Shown here: in pieces, positions 7,661 to 17,723 of the stretch
Layout: every line of letters starts with the position of its first letter
Position numbering within the stretch: the first letter of the stretch is position 1
Source of the DNA: Pseudomonas sp. KU43P
GTDB taxonomy: Bacteria > Pseudomonadota > Gammaproteobacteria > Pseudomonadales > Pseudomonadaceae
DNA length: 64,000 nt
Assembly: GCF_033095865.1 (NCBI RefSeq)
Contig: NZ_AP019365.1
Location: 903,501-967,500 of the forward strand
Reading direction: 5' to 3'
The notes under the pieces: model-generated
Databases searched by the model: none
What the model was told of the DNA's origin: nothing
What the model saw: the letters and a program-made list of their open reading frames with translations, nothing else
Position numbers and translations under genes: made by a program

Positions 7661-9343
7661 ATGCTGCAGACCCGCATCATCAAGCCCGCCGAGGGCGCTT
7701 ATTCGTTCCCCCTGTTGATCAAGCGCCTGCTGATGTCCGGCAGCCGCTACGAAAAGACCCGCGAAATCGTCTATCGCGACCAGATCCGGCTGACTTATCC
7801 ACAGCTCAACGAACGCATCGCCCGCCTGGCCAACGTGCTCACCGAGGCCGGGGTCAAGGCCGGCGACACTGTGGCGGTGATGGACTGGGACAGCCACCGC
7901 TACCTGGAATGCATGTTTGCCATCCCGATGATCGGCGCGGTGGTGCATACCATCAACGTGCGCCTTTCACCCGAGCAGATCCTCTACACCATGAACCACG
8001 CCGAAGACCGCGTGGTGCTGGTCAATAGCGACTTCGTCGGCCTTTACCAGGCCATCGCCGGGCAACTGACCACGGTCGACAAGACCCTGCTGCTGACCGA
8101 TGGCGAGAACAAGTCGGCCGAACTGCCCAACCTGGTGGGCGAGTACGAACAGCTGCTTGCTGCGGCCAGCCCGCAGTACGACTTCCCGGATTTCGACGAA
8201 AACTCGGTGGCCACCACGTTCTACACCACGGGCACCACCGGCAATCCGAAGGGGGTGTATTTCACCCATCGCCAGCTGGTGCTGCACACCCTTGCCGAGG
8301 CCTCGGTCACGGGCAGCATCGACAGCGTGCGCCTGCTGGGCAGCAACGATGTCTACATGCCGATCACGCCGATGTTCCATGTGCATGCCTGGGGTATCCC
8401 CTACGCGGCGACCATGCTCGGCATGAAGCAGGTCTACCCCGGGCGCTACGAGCCGGACATGCTGATCAAGCTGTGGCGCGAAGAGAAGGTCACCTTCTCC
8501 CACTGCGTACCCACCATCCTGCAGATGCTGCTCAACTGCCCGAGTTCCCAGGGCGAGCACTTTGGCGGCTGGAAGATCATCATCGGCGGCAGCGCGCTCA
8601 ACCGCTCGCTGTACCAGGCCGCGCTGGCCCGTGGCATCCAGCTGACGGCGGCCTATGGCATGTCCGAGACCTGCCCGCTGATCTCCGCTGCGCACATCAA
8701 CGATGAACTGCAGGCGGGCAGCGAGGACGAGCGCGTCACCTATCGGATCAAGGCCGGGGTACCGGTGCCTTTGGTGGAAGCAGCGATCGTCGATGGCGAC
8801 GGCAATTTCCTCCCGGCCGATGGCGAAACCCAGGGCGAGCTGGTGCTGCGCGCGCCTTGGCTGACCATGGGCTACTTCAAGGAGCCGGAGAAGAGCGAGG
8901 AGCTGTGGCAGGGGGGCTGGTTGCACACCGGTGACGTCGCCACGCTGGACGGCATGGGCTACATCGACATCCGCGACCGCATCAAGGATGTGATCAAGAC
9001 CGGTGGCGAGTGGATTTCCTCGCTCGACCTCGAGGACCTGATCAGCCGCCACCCCGCTGTGCGTGAAGTGGCCGTGGTGGGGGTGGCCGACCCGCAATGG
9101 GGCGAGCGTCCGTTCGCCCTGTTGGTACCCCGTGACGGCCAGTCCATCGACGCCAAGGCGCTCAAGGAACACCTCAAGCCGTTTGTCGAGGAAGGGCATA
9201 TCAACAAATGGGCAATTCCCAGCCAGATCGCCGTTGTTACTGAAATTCCCAAGACCAGTGTCGGCAAGCTCGACAAGAAGCGCATCCGCCAGGACATCGT
9301 CCAGTGGCAGGCGAGCAACAGCGCATTCCTGTCGACAGTTTGA
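7661..9343 (+). CDS. Fatty-acid--CoA ligase (AlkK-like, medium/long chain)
   Basis: A 560-residue ANL-superfamily adenylating enzyme that activates a carboxylic acid to its CoA thioester through an acyl-AMP. Seen are the AMP-binding P-loop YTTGTTGNPKG about residues 190-200, the A5 motif YGMSETCP, the hinge region GWLHTGDVA ... DRIKDVIKTGGEWIS, and the C-terminal catalytic Lys in KTSVGKLDKK. Sequence style is closest to AlkK-type medium-chain ligases. The downstream genes (outer-membrane DUF1302 protein, DUF1329 protein, LuxR regulator) suggest it activates a hydrophobic acid taken up by that system; this functional link is inference. Confidence 0.9.
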   Translation: MLQTRIIKPAEGAYSFPLLIKRLLMSGSRYEKTREIVYRDQIRLTYPQLNERIARLANVLTEAGVKAGDTVAVMDWDSHRYLECMFAIPMIGAVVHTINVRLSPEQILYTMNHAEDRVVLVNSDFVGLYQAIAGQLTTVDKTLLLTDGENKSAELPNLVGEYEQLLAAASPQYDFPDFDENSVATTFYTTGTTGNPKGVYFTHRQLVLHTLAEASVTGSIDSVRLLGSNDVYMPITPMFHVHAWGIPYAATMLGMKQVYPGRYEPDMLIKLWREEKVTFSHCVPTILQMLLNCPSSQGEHFGGWKIIIGGSALNRSLYQAALARGIQLTAAYGMSETCPLISAAHINDELQAGSEDERVTYRIKAGVPVPLVEAAIVDGDGNFLPADGETQGELVLRAPWLTMGYFKEPEKSEELWQGGWLHTGDVATLDGMGYIDIRDRIKDVIKTGGEWISSLDLEDLISRHPAVREVAVVGVADPQWGERPFALLVPRDGQSIDAKALKEHLKPFVEEGHINKWAIPSQIAVVTEIPKTSVGKLDKKRIRQDIVQWQASNSAFLSTV

Positions 9344-9564
9344 ACCTCAAGCGGGTCGCCTGCCTCATGACGCGACCCGCAGGCTAGAGGGGCTGGCGCC
9401 TTGCCAAACGGAAAAAATACGCCATGCTTCAGCATTGCCAACGCGCTCCCTGAGCAACTTCAGGATGAAATCGCGCCGCAGCACGCAAATCACACTTTAG
9501 AGGGATCAAGCACCTGTGCCTGCTGGCTATAGTCGGGGCCAGGGGATTTTCAGGAATGGGGGAG

Positions 9565-9589
9565 GGCGACACGCGCAACACGTGTCGCC
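9565..9589. promoter_or_regulatory. 9-bp inverted repeat in the DUF1302 leader
   Basis: The gene-free stretch from 9344 to 9674 (331 bases) separates the acyl-CoA ligase from the DUF1302 gene. It holds a perfect inverted repeat GGCGACACG-N7-CGTGTCGCC, centred about 98 bases upstream of the DUF1302 start. It may be a dyad operator for the downstream LuxR regulator or an RNA hairpin in the leader. No clear sigma-70 or sigma-54 boxes were found in the rest of the stretch. Confidence 0.4.
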
Positions 9590-9674
9590 GCGGGTGCAAG
9601 CCCGCATACCGGTCGCTCGGGCCGTTCTTGAAAGGACTCACTGCCATAACAAAAAAGTACATGGAGTAGCGTCG

Positions 9675-11594
9675 ATGACATCTGCAAACACGTTCTGGCG
9701 CCGGGCCAAGCTGCCCTTGGCCGTCAGCCTTGCTTCCACGCTCGCAAGTCCTGCTTTTGCGGTCAGTTTCAACATCGGTGAAATCGAAGGCCAGTTCGAC
9801 TCGTCGCTTTCGGTCGGGGCAAGCTGGTCGACGGCCAACCCGAACAAGAACCTGATCGGGGTCAACAATGGCGGCAAGGGCCTGTCGCAAACCTCCGACG
9901 ACGGCCACCTCAACTTCAAGAAAGGCGAAACCTTCTCGAAGATCTTCAAGGGTATCCATGACCTGGAACTCAAGTACGGTGACACCGGCGTGTTCGTACG
10001 GGGCAAGTACTGGTACGACTTCGAGCTGAAGGACGAGCACCGCGAGTTCAAGGACATCAGCGATTCGGGCCGCAAGGAGGGCGCCAAGTCGTCCGGCGCC
10101 GAAATGCTCGACGCCTTTGTCTACCACAACTACGCGATCGGCGATCAGCCTGGCTCGGTACGCCTGGGCAAGCAGGTCGTGAGCTGGGGCGAGAGTACCT
10201 TCATCGGAGGGGGCATCAACGCGATCAACCCGATCGATGTTTCTGCATTCCGCCGCCCCGGGGCCGAGATCAAGGAAGGCCTGATCCCGGTCAACATGTT
10301 CTACGTTTCGCAAAGCCTCACCGACAACCTCTCGGCAGAAGCTTTCTATCAGATCGAATGGGACCAGACGGTCGTCGACAACTGCGGTACGTTCTTCTCC
10401 CAGCCTGACGTGATCGCCGACGGCTGCAACAACAACCTGGCAGTGCTCGCCACCCAGAATTCGCTGGCCAGCCGCCTTGGCCCGCTGGCGGCGCCTGTTA
10501 CCAATACACTTGCCGCCCGAGGTGTGAGCTACGGCTCCCCGGATGAAGGGGTGATCGTGCGCCGTGGTCCGGATCGCGATGCAAGGGACAGTGGCCAGTT
10601 CGGTGTCGCGCTGCGTTACATGTACGAGCCACTCAATACCGAGTTTGGTGGCTACTTCATGAACTACCACAGCCGTGCACCCATCTTCAGTGGTCGCGGT
10701 GCCGACGCGCAGTTCTACAACGTCAACGGCCTGGCTGGCGCGCTGGTCGCGGCAGGTGTACCGGCTTCAGCGTTGGCAAGCCTGTTGCCGAGCCTGATGC
10801 CGTTGCAGGTTGCAGGCAATTCCAGCTACTACGTGGAATACCCGGAAGACATCCGCCTGTACGGCCTGAGCTTCTCGACCACGCTGCCTACCGGTACCGC
10901 CTGGAGTGGTGAAATCAGCTATCGGCCAAACGCCCCGGTACAGTTGAATACCACCGATATCCTCTATTCGGGCCTGACACCGCTCAACCCGAACGTCTCC
11001 GTCCTGCAAGGTACCCCTGGTGCCGACCAGCCTGGTTATCGTCGCAAGGAAATCACCCAGCTGCAGACCACGTTCACCCACTTCTTCGACCAGGTCATGG
11101 GCGCGGAACGGTTGACCATGGTCGGCGAAGTAGGCTGGACCCACGTGGGGGGCCTGGAAAGCACCTCCAAGCTGCGTTACGGGCGTGACCCGGTGTTCGG
11201 CCCGGGCCCGCTGCCGGCCGGCCAGTGCGAGGCGCTCAACTCCAGTACCCTGGGCACCACCGACGCCAACAACGTGTCGCGCTACTGCGAAAACGATGGC
11301 TACACCACTTCCGATTCCTGGGGCTATCGCATCCGCGCGATCTGGGACTACAACAACGTCTTCGCCGGTGTGAACCTGCGCCCGAGCCTGGCTTGGTCGC
11401 ATGACGTCGATGGTTATTCGCCGGGCCCGGGTGGCAACTTCGAGGAGGGCCGCAAGGCCATCAGCCTGGGGCTTGATGCCGAGTACCAGCAGACCTACAC
11501 CGCCAGCCTGTCGTACACCAACTTCTTCGACGGCAAGTACAGCACCGTGGATGATCGCGACTTCGTCGCCCTCAGCTTCGGCGTGAACTTCTAA
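9675..11594 (+). CDS. DUF1302 domain outer-membrane protein
   Basis: A 639-residue secreted protein with signal peptide (cleavage after SPAFA about residue 29) and a long series of amphipathic aromatic beta-strands ending in VALSFGVNF. The final Phe and strand pattern indicate an outer-membrane beta-barrel. DUF1302 proteins nearly always neighbour a DUF1329 gene, as here, and are thought to handle hydrophobic compounds. A longer frame begins at 9516, but ATG 9675 has GGAG eight bases upstream and begins with a classic signal peptide. The DUF1329 gene follows after 25 bases. Confidence 0.88.
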   Translation: MTSANTFWRRAKLPLAVSLASTLASPAFAVSFNIGEIEGQFDSSLSVGASWSTANPNKNLIGVNNGGKGLSQTSDDGHLNFKKGETFSKIFKGIHDLELKYGDTGVFVRGKYWYDFELKDEHREFKDISDSGRKEGAKSSGAEMLDAFVYHNYAIGDQPGSVRLGKQVVSWGESTFIGGGINAINPIDVSAFRRPGAEIKEGLIPVNMFYVSQSLTDNLSAEAFYQIEWDQTVVDNCGTFFSQPDVIADGCNNNLAVLATQNSLASRLGPLAAPVTNTLAARGVSYGSPDEGVIVRRGPDRDARDSGQFGVALRYMYEPLNTEFGGYFMNYHSRAPIFSGRGADAQFYNVNGLAGALVAAGVPASALASLLPSLMPLQVAGNSSYYVEYPEDIRLYGLSFSTTLPTGTAWSGEISYRPNAPVQLNTTDILYSGLTPLNPNVSVLQGTPGADQPGYRRKEITQLQTTFTHFFDQVMGAERLTMVGEVGWTHVGGLESTSKLRYGRDPVFGPGPLPAGQCEALNSSTLGTTDANNVSRYCENDGYTTSDSWGYRIRAIWDYNNVFAGVNLRPSLAWSHDVDGYSPGPGGNFEEGRKAISLGLDAEYQQTYTASLSYTNFFDGKYSTVDDRDFVALSFGVNF

Positions 11595-11619
11595 GCACTC
11601 AGATCCAGGACGACACCTC

Positions 11620-12984
11620 ATGAACAAGACCAGAAGTCTGCTGCAAGCCGGTGTGCTGGGCCTGTCCCTGCTGGCGAGCAGCGTCATGGCGGCAGTTTCC
11701 GCCGACGAAGCGGCCAAGCTGGGCAGTACCCTGACCCCGATGGGTGCGGAAAAGGCCGGTAACGCCGATGGCTCCATCGGCCCATGGCAGCCGCTGTCGA
11801 AGACCGCCGGCAGCGTCGATGCCAAGGGCTTCCTCTCCGACCCTTATGGCAGCGAGAAGCCGCTGTTCACCATCACCGCGCAGAATGCCGAGCAGTACAA
11901 GGACAAGCTGTCTCCGGGCCAGATGGCGATGCTCAAGCGCTACCCGGACACCTTCAAGATCCCGGTGTACAAGACCCATCGCGGTGCCACCGTGCCTGAC
12001 GATGTATTCGCCGCGATCAAGAAGAATGCCACCGCGACCACGCTGGTCGAGGGCGGCAACGGCCTGAACAACTTCCAGACCGCCGTGCCGTTTCCGATCC
12101 CCAAGAGCGGCCTGGAGGTGATCTGGAACCACATTACCCGCTACCGTGGCGGCAGCGTCAGCCGCCTAGTGACCCAGGCAACGCCACAGCAGAACGGTTC
12201 CTACAGCCTGGTGTACTTCTCTGATCAGTTCGTGTTCCGCGACAAGATGAGGGATTATGACCCGAACAACCCGGGCAATATCCTCTTCTACTTCAAGCAG
12301 GAAGTGACCGCGCCGGCTCGTTTGGCCGGTACCGTGTTGCTGGTGCACGAGACCCTCGACCAGGTCAAGGAACCGCGCAAGGCATGGATCTACAACGCTG
12401 GCCAGCGCCGGGTGCGCCAGGCGCCGCAAGTGTCGTATGACGGGCCAGGTACCGCTGCAGATGGCCTGCGTACCTCGGACAACCTGGACATGTACAACGG
12501 CGCGCCTGATCGCTACGACTGGAAGCTCGAAGGCAAGAAGGAGATGTACATCGCCTCCAACGCCTACAAGCTCGATGACCCGAAGCTCAAGTACTCTGAC
12601 ATCCTCAAGGCTGGACATATCAACCAGGACTTCACCCGCTACGAGCTGCGCCGTGTATGGCATGTGGTCGCGACGCTCAAGCCGGGCCAGCGCCACATCT
12701 ACGCCAAGCGTGACTTCTACATCGACGAGGACACCTGGCAGGCTGCGGTGATCGACCAGTATGACGGCCGTGGCCAACTGTGGCGGGTGTCCGAGGCTCA
12801 CTCCCAGGACTACTACAACGTGCAGGTACCGTGGTACACGCTGGAGGCCATCTACGACCTGCAGTCTGGTCGTTACCTGGCACTGGGCATGAAGAACGAA
12901 GAGAAGCGTGCCTACGACTTCGGCTTCAGTGCCAGCAAGGCCGACTTCCAGCCTGCTGCGCTGCGCCAGTCGGGCATTCGCTGA
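11620..12984 (+). CDS. DUF1329 domain periplasmic/outer-membrane protein
   Basis: A 454-residue secreted protein with signal peptide ending ASSVMA. The start of the mature protein (VSADEAAKLGSTLTPMGAEK) is typical for DUF1329, a family with a LolA/LolB-like half-barrel fold that is expected to carry a lipidic ligand in the periplasm. Together with the upstream DUF1302 barrel it probably forms a transport pair; direction of transport cannot be told. A strong terminator follows, so ligase and pair end as one transcriptional block. Confidence 0.88.
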   Translation: MNKTRSLLQAGVLGLSLLASSVMAAVSADEAAKLGSTLTPMGAEKAGNADGSIGPWQPLSKTAGSVDAKGFLSDPYGSEKPLFTITAQNAEQYKDKLSPGQMAMLKRYPDTFKIPVYKTHRGATVPDDVFAAIKKNATATTLVEGGNGLNNFQTAVPFPIPKSGLEVIWNHITRYRGGSVSRLVTQATPQQNGSYSLVYFSDQFVFRDKMRDYDPNNPGNILFYFKQEVTAPARLAGTVLLVHETLDQVKEPRKAWIYNAGQRRVRQAPQVSYDGPGTAADGLRTSDNLDMYNGAPDRYDWKLEGKKEMYIASNAYKLDDPKLKYSDILKAGHINQDFTRYELRRVWHVVATLKPGQRHIYAKRDFYIDEDTWQAAVIDQYDGRGQLWRVSEAHSQDYYNVQVPWYTLEAIYDLQSGRYLALGMKNEEKRAYDFGFSASKADFQPAALRQSGIR

Positions 12985-13016
12985 TGATCTAGCGCCATCT
13001 CCGTGTGACCTCCCAG

Positions 13017-13043
13017 AACGCCCCGGCTTGCCGGGGCGTTTCT
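13017..13043 (+). terminator. Intrinsic terminator after the DUF1302-DUF1329 pair
   Basis: A perfect AACGCCCCGGC / GCCGGGGCGTT hairpin with a two-base TT loop, followed by TCT. It separates the transport pair from the LuxR regulator gene, which therefore probably has its own promoter in 13044-13236; I could not identify clear boxes there. Confidence 0.88.
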
Positions 13044-13236
13044 ATTCCGTTTCGGCAATCATTCTGCTGAATACCCTGCCAAACCCCTGCGCCAGCCCGC
13101 TGCGTGGCGGCCGTGTTGCTTTTTGTCGCAGTCTTTATCGGGGTAATGGTTCCCATCATCTTCAAATGCGCCACGTTACCCGCTAGTCTCGCAACAATCC
13201 GTACTGCCGTAGTCTTCCAACCAGAACGAGCCGGCC

Positions 13237-15954
13237 ATGACAGATCTGTCCCGTATGCATGGATTCGCCAGCCAGGCCGTGGGCCTGCTGGACGGGCGTT
13301 TCTTCCGGCCACCCTTGCCGGACGGCCACGTGGCGCGTGCGCGGCTTTGCCAGCGTCTGCACGCAGGCCTTGCCGGGCGTCTGTTGTTGGTCAATGCCCC
13401 TGCGGGTTTCGGCAAAAGCTCCCTGGCCATCGAGTTCTGCGAATCGCTGCCTGAGCACTGGCGTAGCCTCTGGCTCGGCCTGAGCCAGCGTGATGCCGAC
13501 CCGGGGCGATTCCTCGAACGTCTGCTCGAAGGCCTGCAGCAGTACTGCCCGGCCCTGGGCGGCCAGGCCATGGGCCTGCTGAAGATGCGCCAACGCCATC
13601 AGCCGTTCGCTTTCGAAGAGTGGATCGACAGCCTGCTCGATGAGCTGGCGCTTTACCTGCAAGCCGATACACCCCTGCTGCTGGTGCTCGACGACTACCA
13701 CCTGGCCCAGGGGGCGGTACTCGACCGCTGCCTGCAGTTCTTCCTCAATCATCTGCCAAACGGCCTGGTGTTGCTCATTACCAGCCGCCAGCGCCCGGAC
13801 TGGCACCTGGCTCGCTTGCGCCTGTCGCGGCAACTGACCGAACTCAGCGAACAGGACTTGCGCCTTACCGCCGATGAGGCGCTGGCGGTCATCGGCACGC
13901 AGCCGGGCGGGCTGCGCGGCCAGGCCCTGGACAATCTGATCCAGCGCAGTGACGGCTGGGTGGCCGGGCTGCGCTTCTGGCAGTTGGCGGCCAGCGAGAG
14001 CGGTGACGAGCATGCGTTGCCCCAGGCGCTGCACGGTGGAGAAGGGCTGATTCGCGATTACCTGTTGGAAGAGGTCATCGACATCCTGCCGCCGGACGTG
14101 CAGGCATTCCTGTTCGATACCGCCTGCCAGGAACGCTTCTGTGCGGCGTTGTGCGATGCTCTGCGCGAGCGCCATGACAGTGCTGCGATCCTGCGCTTCC
14201 TGCAGGCCCATCAGGTGTTTCTCGTCCCGCTGGATGAGCATGGTCATTGGTACCGATATCACCATCTGTTTTCCGACCTGCTGCGCAGCCGCCAGGCCAG
14301 CGAGCCACCGGCCCGCCTGCACTTGCGCGCCTGCCGCTGGTTTCAGACGCAGGGCCTGTTGGACGAGGCGGTAGAGCAGGCATTGCGCGCCGGCCATCTT
14401 GATGTCGCCGCCAACCTGGTACAGAGCCTTTCGGAGGAGCAACTGCTGGCCGAGCAGAATGTCGGCATGCTGTTGCGCTGGAAGATGGACCTGCCCGACA
14501 GCCTGCTGATCAGCACCCCGCGGCTGATCGTGCTGTATAGCTGGGCACTGGGCCTGGCCTGCCAGTTGGATGCAGCCGAAGAACTGGCTAGCTACCTCAG
14601 CCGCTTTCTGCCAGCGCCTTCGGCCACGGCGCAAAAGTCGATGCTGGCGCAGTGGCTGGCGTTGAGCGGCGTGATCGCCCGTGGCCGAGGTGATCGTCAG
14701 CGTACCTTGGCCTATTGCTCCGAAGCGCTGCAGAGCCTGCCCTGCAAACGTTATGGACAACGGCTGGTGTGCTTGTCGACCCTGTCGAACCTGGCCATCG
14801 CCGACGCTGACTATTGGCGTGCGCGGGGGTGGAACCGTGAGGCGTTGGAGCTGGCTCAACGGGTGGGCAACCCATTGTTCGAGGCCTTGGCTCACTATGA
14901 CCGTGCAAGGGTGTTGCATGCCCGAGGTGAGGTGCTGCGGGCGCTGCAGGAAGTGCGCCAGGGCTTGCAACGCCTGCAGGGGCTACCGGCGCAGCGGCTG
15001 TATGCCGTGCGGGCGCGCTTGACGTTGTACGAGGGTTACCTGCTGGTATCACGCCTGCAACCTGCCCAAGGGCGTGCGCGGTTGCGTGCCGGGCTTGGCG
15101 AGGCACGTGCCTGTCGCGACATCAGTGTGCTGATCGGCCATTGTGTGATCGCCGCGCTCGACGGACGTGAGGGCCACTATGCAGAGGCGTTCGCCGAGCT
15201 GGCCGAGGCCGAGCGGCTGATGCACATCTGGGATGTGCCGCCGATTTTTTACCTGGCAATGATCACCCTTGTGAAATGCGAACTGTGGTTGGCCCAGGGG
15301 CGTACCGACCTTGCCGAGTCCTGGTTGTTGCGCCTTGGGCAGACCTATGGCGGCGAGCAACCTGCGGCAGCACCCGAGTTCCACCCCCTGCTGCCGTTGC
15401 ATATCGAGTTGCAGCAAGCCTTGCTCGAGCATGTTCTGGGGCGCAGCGGCGAAGCAGAGCGGCGTTTGCGCGGTTTGGTCGAGCGCGGTCAGGCCAGTGG
15501 CGGCATGCTGCTGACCCTCAGCGCGGCGTGCCAGTGGATGGCCCTGCTGCTGGCAGAGGGGCGCGAAACCGAGGCTGCCGAGCATCTGCCCGTGGCCGTT
15601 GCTGCAGCCCAGGGCGGGGTCGTGTTGCCGTTTCAGCGGTTGATCGAGTTTCATCCACATTGGTTGCGTGAGCAGCTGCTTTCGCAGCCGACCTCTCAGG
15701 TCCAGGCCGAGTTGCTGGCGCACCTGCCGGAGCCGGCGATGCCTGCAAGCTGCCCCCGCGAAGCGCTGAGCGGCCGTGAGCTGGCCGTGCTGGAGCTGAT
15801 CGCCCAGGGGTGTTCCAACCAGCAGATCAGCGAGCGGTTGTTCATCTCCCTTCATACCGTCAAGACTCACGCCAGCCATATCAACAGCAAGTTGGGCGTG
15901 GAGCGCCGAACCCAGGCGGTCGCCCGGGCCAAAGCACTGGGGCTGCTGGTCTGA
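13237..15954 (+). CDS. LuxR-family regulator of the MalT/LAL type
   Basis: A 905-residue large ATP-binding LuxR regulator. The Walker A motif NAPAGFGKSS is at about 53-62, a Walker B-like LLLVLDDYHLA near 147-157, then an extended TPR-like helical region, and a C-terminal LuxR helix-turn-helix (SGRELAVLELIAQG, SNQQISERLF, HTVKTHASHIN) in the last 65 residues. MalT-type proteins bind an inducer in the helical region and activate nearby operons. Position right after the ligase/DUF1302/DUF1329 genes suggests it controls them in response to the transported substrate (inference). The ribosome site before the ATG is weak. Confidence 0.9.
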   Translation: MTDLSRMHGFASQAVGLLDGRFFRPPLPDGHVARARLCQRLHAGLAGRLLLVNAPAGFGKSSLAIEFCESLPEHWRSLWLGLSQRDADPGRFLERLLEGLQQYCPALGGQAMGLLKMRQRHQPFAFEEWIDSLLDELALYLQADTPLLLVLDDYHLAQGAVLDRCLQFFLNHLPNGLVLLITSRQRPDWHLARLRLSRQLTELSEQDLRLTADEALAVIGTQPGGLRGQALDNLIQRSDGWVAGLRFWQLAASESGDEHALPQALHGGEGLIRDYLLEEVIDILPPDVQAFLFDTACQERFCAALCDALRERHDSAAILRFLQAHQVFLVPLDEHGHWYRYHHLFSDLLRSRQASEPPARLHLRACRWFQTQGLLDEAVEQALRAGHLDVAANLVQSLSEEQLLAEQNVGMLLRWKMDLPDSLLISTPRLIVLYSWALGLACQLDAAEELASYLSRFLPAPSATAQKSMLAQWLALSGVIARGRGDRQRTLAYCSEALQSLPCKRYGQRLVCLSTLSNLAIADADYWRARGWNREALELAQRVGNPLFEALAHYDRARVLHARGEVLRALQEVRQGLQRLQGLPAQRLYAVRARLTLYEGYLLVSRLQPAQGRARLRAGLGEARACRDISVLIGHCVIAALDGREGHYAEAFAELAEAERLMHIWDVPPIFYLAMITLVKCELWLAQGRTDLAESWLLRLGQTYGGEQPAAAPEFHPLLPLHIELQQALLEHVLGRSGEAERRLRGLVERGQASGGMLLTLSAACQWMALLLAEGRETEAAEHLPVAVAAAQGGVVLPFQRLIEFHPHWLREQLLSQPTSQVQAELLAHLPEPAMPASCPREALSGRELAVLELIAQGCSNQQISERLFISLHTVKTHASHINSKLGVERRTQAVARAKALGLLV

Positions 15955-16115
15955 GTATGGCTGATTGGCACAGGGTTGGATAAATTGGTGGCTACGGGCC
16001 ACTATTTGGCGTTGCATGCATTTCTCTCATCTTTCCCGACCAGCGGCCGATACAGGATTCGGCGGTATGCATCGCCTCACGCCATCCTCCCATCATCCCA
16101 ATACAGGTCGTGTTG

Positions 16116-17723
16116 ATGCTGCAGTACGGGCAAAAGAGCTTTCTGATCGTCGACGACTTCACCGACTTCCGCACGTCGACCCGTTCCATGCTTCGCGAGC
16201 TGGGTGTGCGCGATGTGGATACTGCCGACAGCGGTGAGCAGGCCCTGCGCATGTGCGGGCAGAAGCGTTACGACTACATTCTCCAGGACTTCCACCTGGG
16301 TGACGGCAAGAAGAACGGCCAGCAGGTACTCGAGGACATGATCCTCGACAAGCTGATCAGCCATGAGTGCGTGTTCATCATGGTCACCGCCGAAAGCAGC
16401 CAGGCCATCGTGCTCAGCGCCCTCGAGCATGAACCGGATGCCTACCTGACCAAGCCGTTCAACCGCGTCGGTCTGGCCCAGCGTCTCGACAAGCTCACGC
16501 AACGCAAGACATTACTCAAGCCGATTCTCCAGGCCCTGGACCGCGGCCGCCCGGCCGAAGTGCTGGCGGCCTGCGCCGAGTTGTGCAAGAAAGACCCGCG
16601 CTTCGCACCCTTGTGCCTGCGTTACCGGGCCGATGCCCTGCGTGACCTCAACCGCTTCGATGAGCTGGAGAAGTTCCTCAAGACCATTCTCGCCAGCCGC
16701 CCGCAGCCTTGGGTATATGCAGCGCTGGGTAACCTGATGCACAAGCGTGGCCAGCATGCCCAGGCCCAAGGGGTCTACGAACAGGCGCTCAAGGCCTTCC
16801 CGATCATGCCGGGCCTGTACGACGGCATGGCCGATGTGCTGGTCGCTCAAGGCGAAACCAAGCGTGCCCAGAACATGCTTGAAGAGGCGGTGCGCCTGTC
16901 GCCCCTGGCGGTTCGGCGGCAGGCCACGCTGGGCAAGCTGGCGCTGGACAACGAGGATTTCGAGAGTGCTTCGAAGGCGTTTCGCCATGCGGTCAACCAG
17001 GGCCAGAGCTCCCGCTACAAGGATGCTGAAAGCAACCTTGGCCTGGTCCAGGCGTTGATGAGCAAGAACGCGGGGTTTGGGCTGGATGCGCGTACTCGCG
17101 TCGAGATCAATACCGTGCTCAGCGAAGTGGCCAAGGACAACGTCGAGGATCAGGGCCTGCAAGTGCGTGCGCGCTTGATGAAAGCAGCCAGCCTGCAGCA
17201 GGCTGGCGATGCCGAAACTGCCGCCAAGCTCACCGAGCAGGCCATTGCGCGGCTGGACAAGATGGACCAGTTCTTCTCGGTTGAGGCTGCCTTGACCGTG
17301 GCCAGGCAGTTGCAGTCACTGGGCCAGGAAGCCGCCGGCGGCACCATCCTCAAAGGTTGTGTGGAAACCTACGGCGACGACCCCAAAGTGATGCAGAGCG
17401 TGGCCAAGCTCACCGACGACCCGAACGTGCTCGGCGCTGTCACCGAAGCGGTCGACCTCAACCGCCAAGGGGTACGCAGCTATCAGGCCGGTCAGCTCAA
17501 TGAAGCCTTGCAGATGTTTCGCAAGGCCTTGTCGCTGCAACCGAAGAACATCAGCATCGCGCTCAATACCGCCCAGGCGCTGCTGCGCATCGGCGGCGAA
17601 ACCACGCCGCCGGCGATCCTGCAAGAATGCCGCAGCTGCCTGACCAGCGTGGCCGGCATCCCCGCCAGCGATAGCCGTTACGACCGCTACCGCAAACTGC
17701 ATATCAAGGTTTTCGGCGCATGA
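16116..17723 (+). CDS. Response regulator with TPR-like repeat output region
   Basis: A 535-residue protein. Residues 8-125 form a receiver domain: acidic pair D13/D14, phospho-acceptor D58 (in ILQDFHL), Thr91 and Lys113 (in LTKPF). The rest is helical with tandem TPR-like units (for example GNLMHKRGQHAQAQGVYEQA and the C-terminal AGQLNEALQMFRKALSLQP). There is no DNA-binding or enzymatic domain, so output is probably protein-protein. ATG 16116 is preferred over GTG 16110 because of the ACAGG ribosome site. It overlaps the downstream kinase gene by four bases (ATGA), so the two are co-translated partners. Confidence 0.88.
   Translation: MLQYGQKSFLIVDDFTDFRTSTRSMLRELGVRDVDTADSGEQALRMCGQKRYDYILQDFHLGDGKKNGQQVLEDMILDKLISHECVFIMVTAESSQAIVLSALEHEPDAYLTKPFNRVGLAQRLDKLTQRKTLLKPILQALDRGRPAEVLAACAELCKKDPRFAPLCLRYRADALRDLNRFDELEKFLKTILASRPQPWVYAALGNLMHKRGQHAQAQGVYEQALKAFPIMPGLYDGMADVLVAQGETKRAQNMLEEAVRLSPLAVRRQATLGKLALDNEDFESASKAFRHAVNQGQSSRYKDAESNLGLVQALMSKNAGFGLDARTRVEINTVLSEVAKDNVEDQGLQVRARLMKAASLQQAGDAETAAKLTEQAIARLDKMDQFFSVEAALTVARQLQSLGQEAAGGTILKGCVETYGDDPKVMQSVAKLTDDPNVLGAVTEAVDLNRQGVRSYQAGQLNEALQMFRKALSLQPKNISIALNTAQALLRIGGETTPPAILQECRSCLTSVAGIPASDSRYDRYRKLHIKVFGA

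Noticed and set aside
15972..15990. TTGGCAC followed by TGGAT, considered as a sigma-54 promoter for the receiver-TPR gene
   Set aside because: The -12 element lacks the essential GC, so the consensus is not met.
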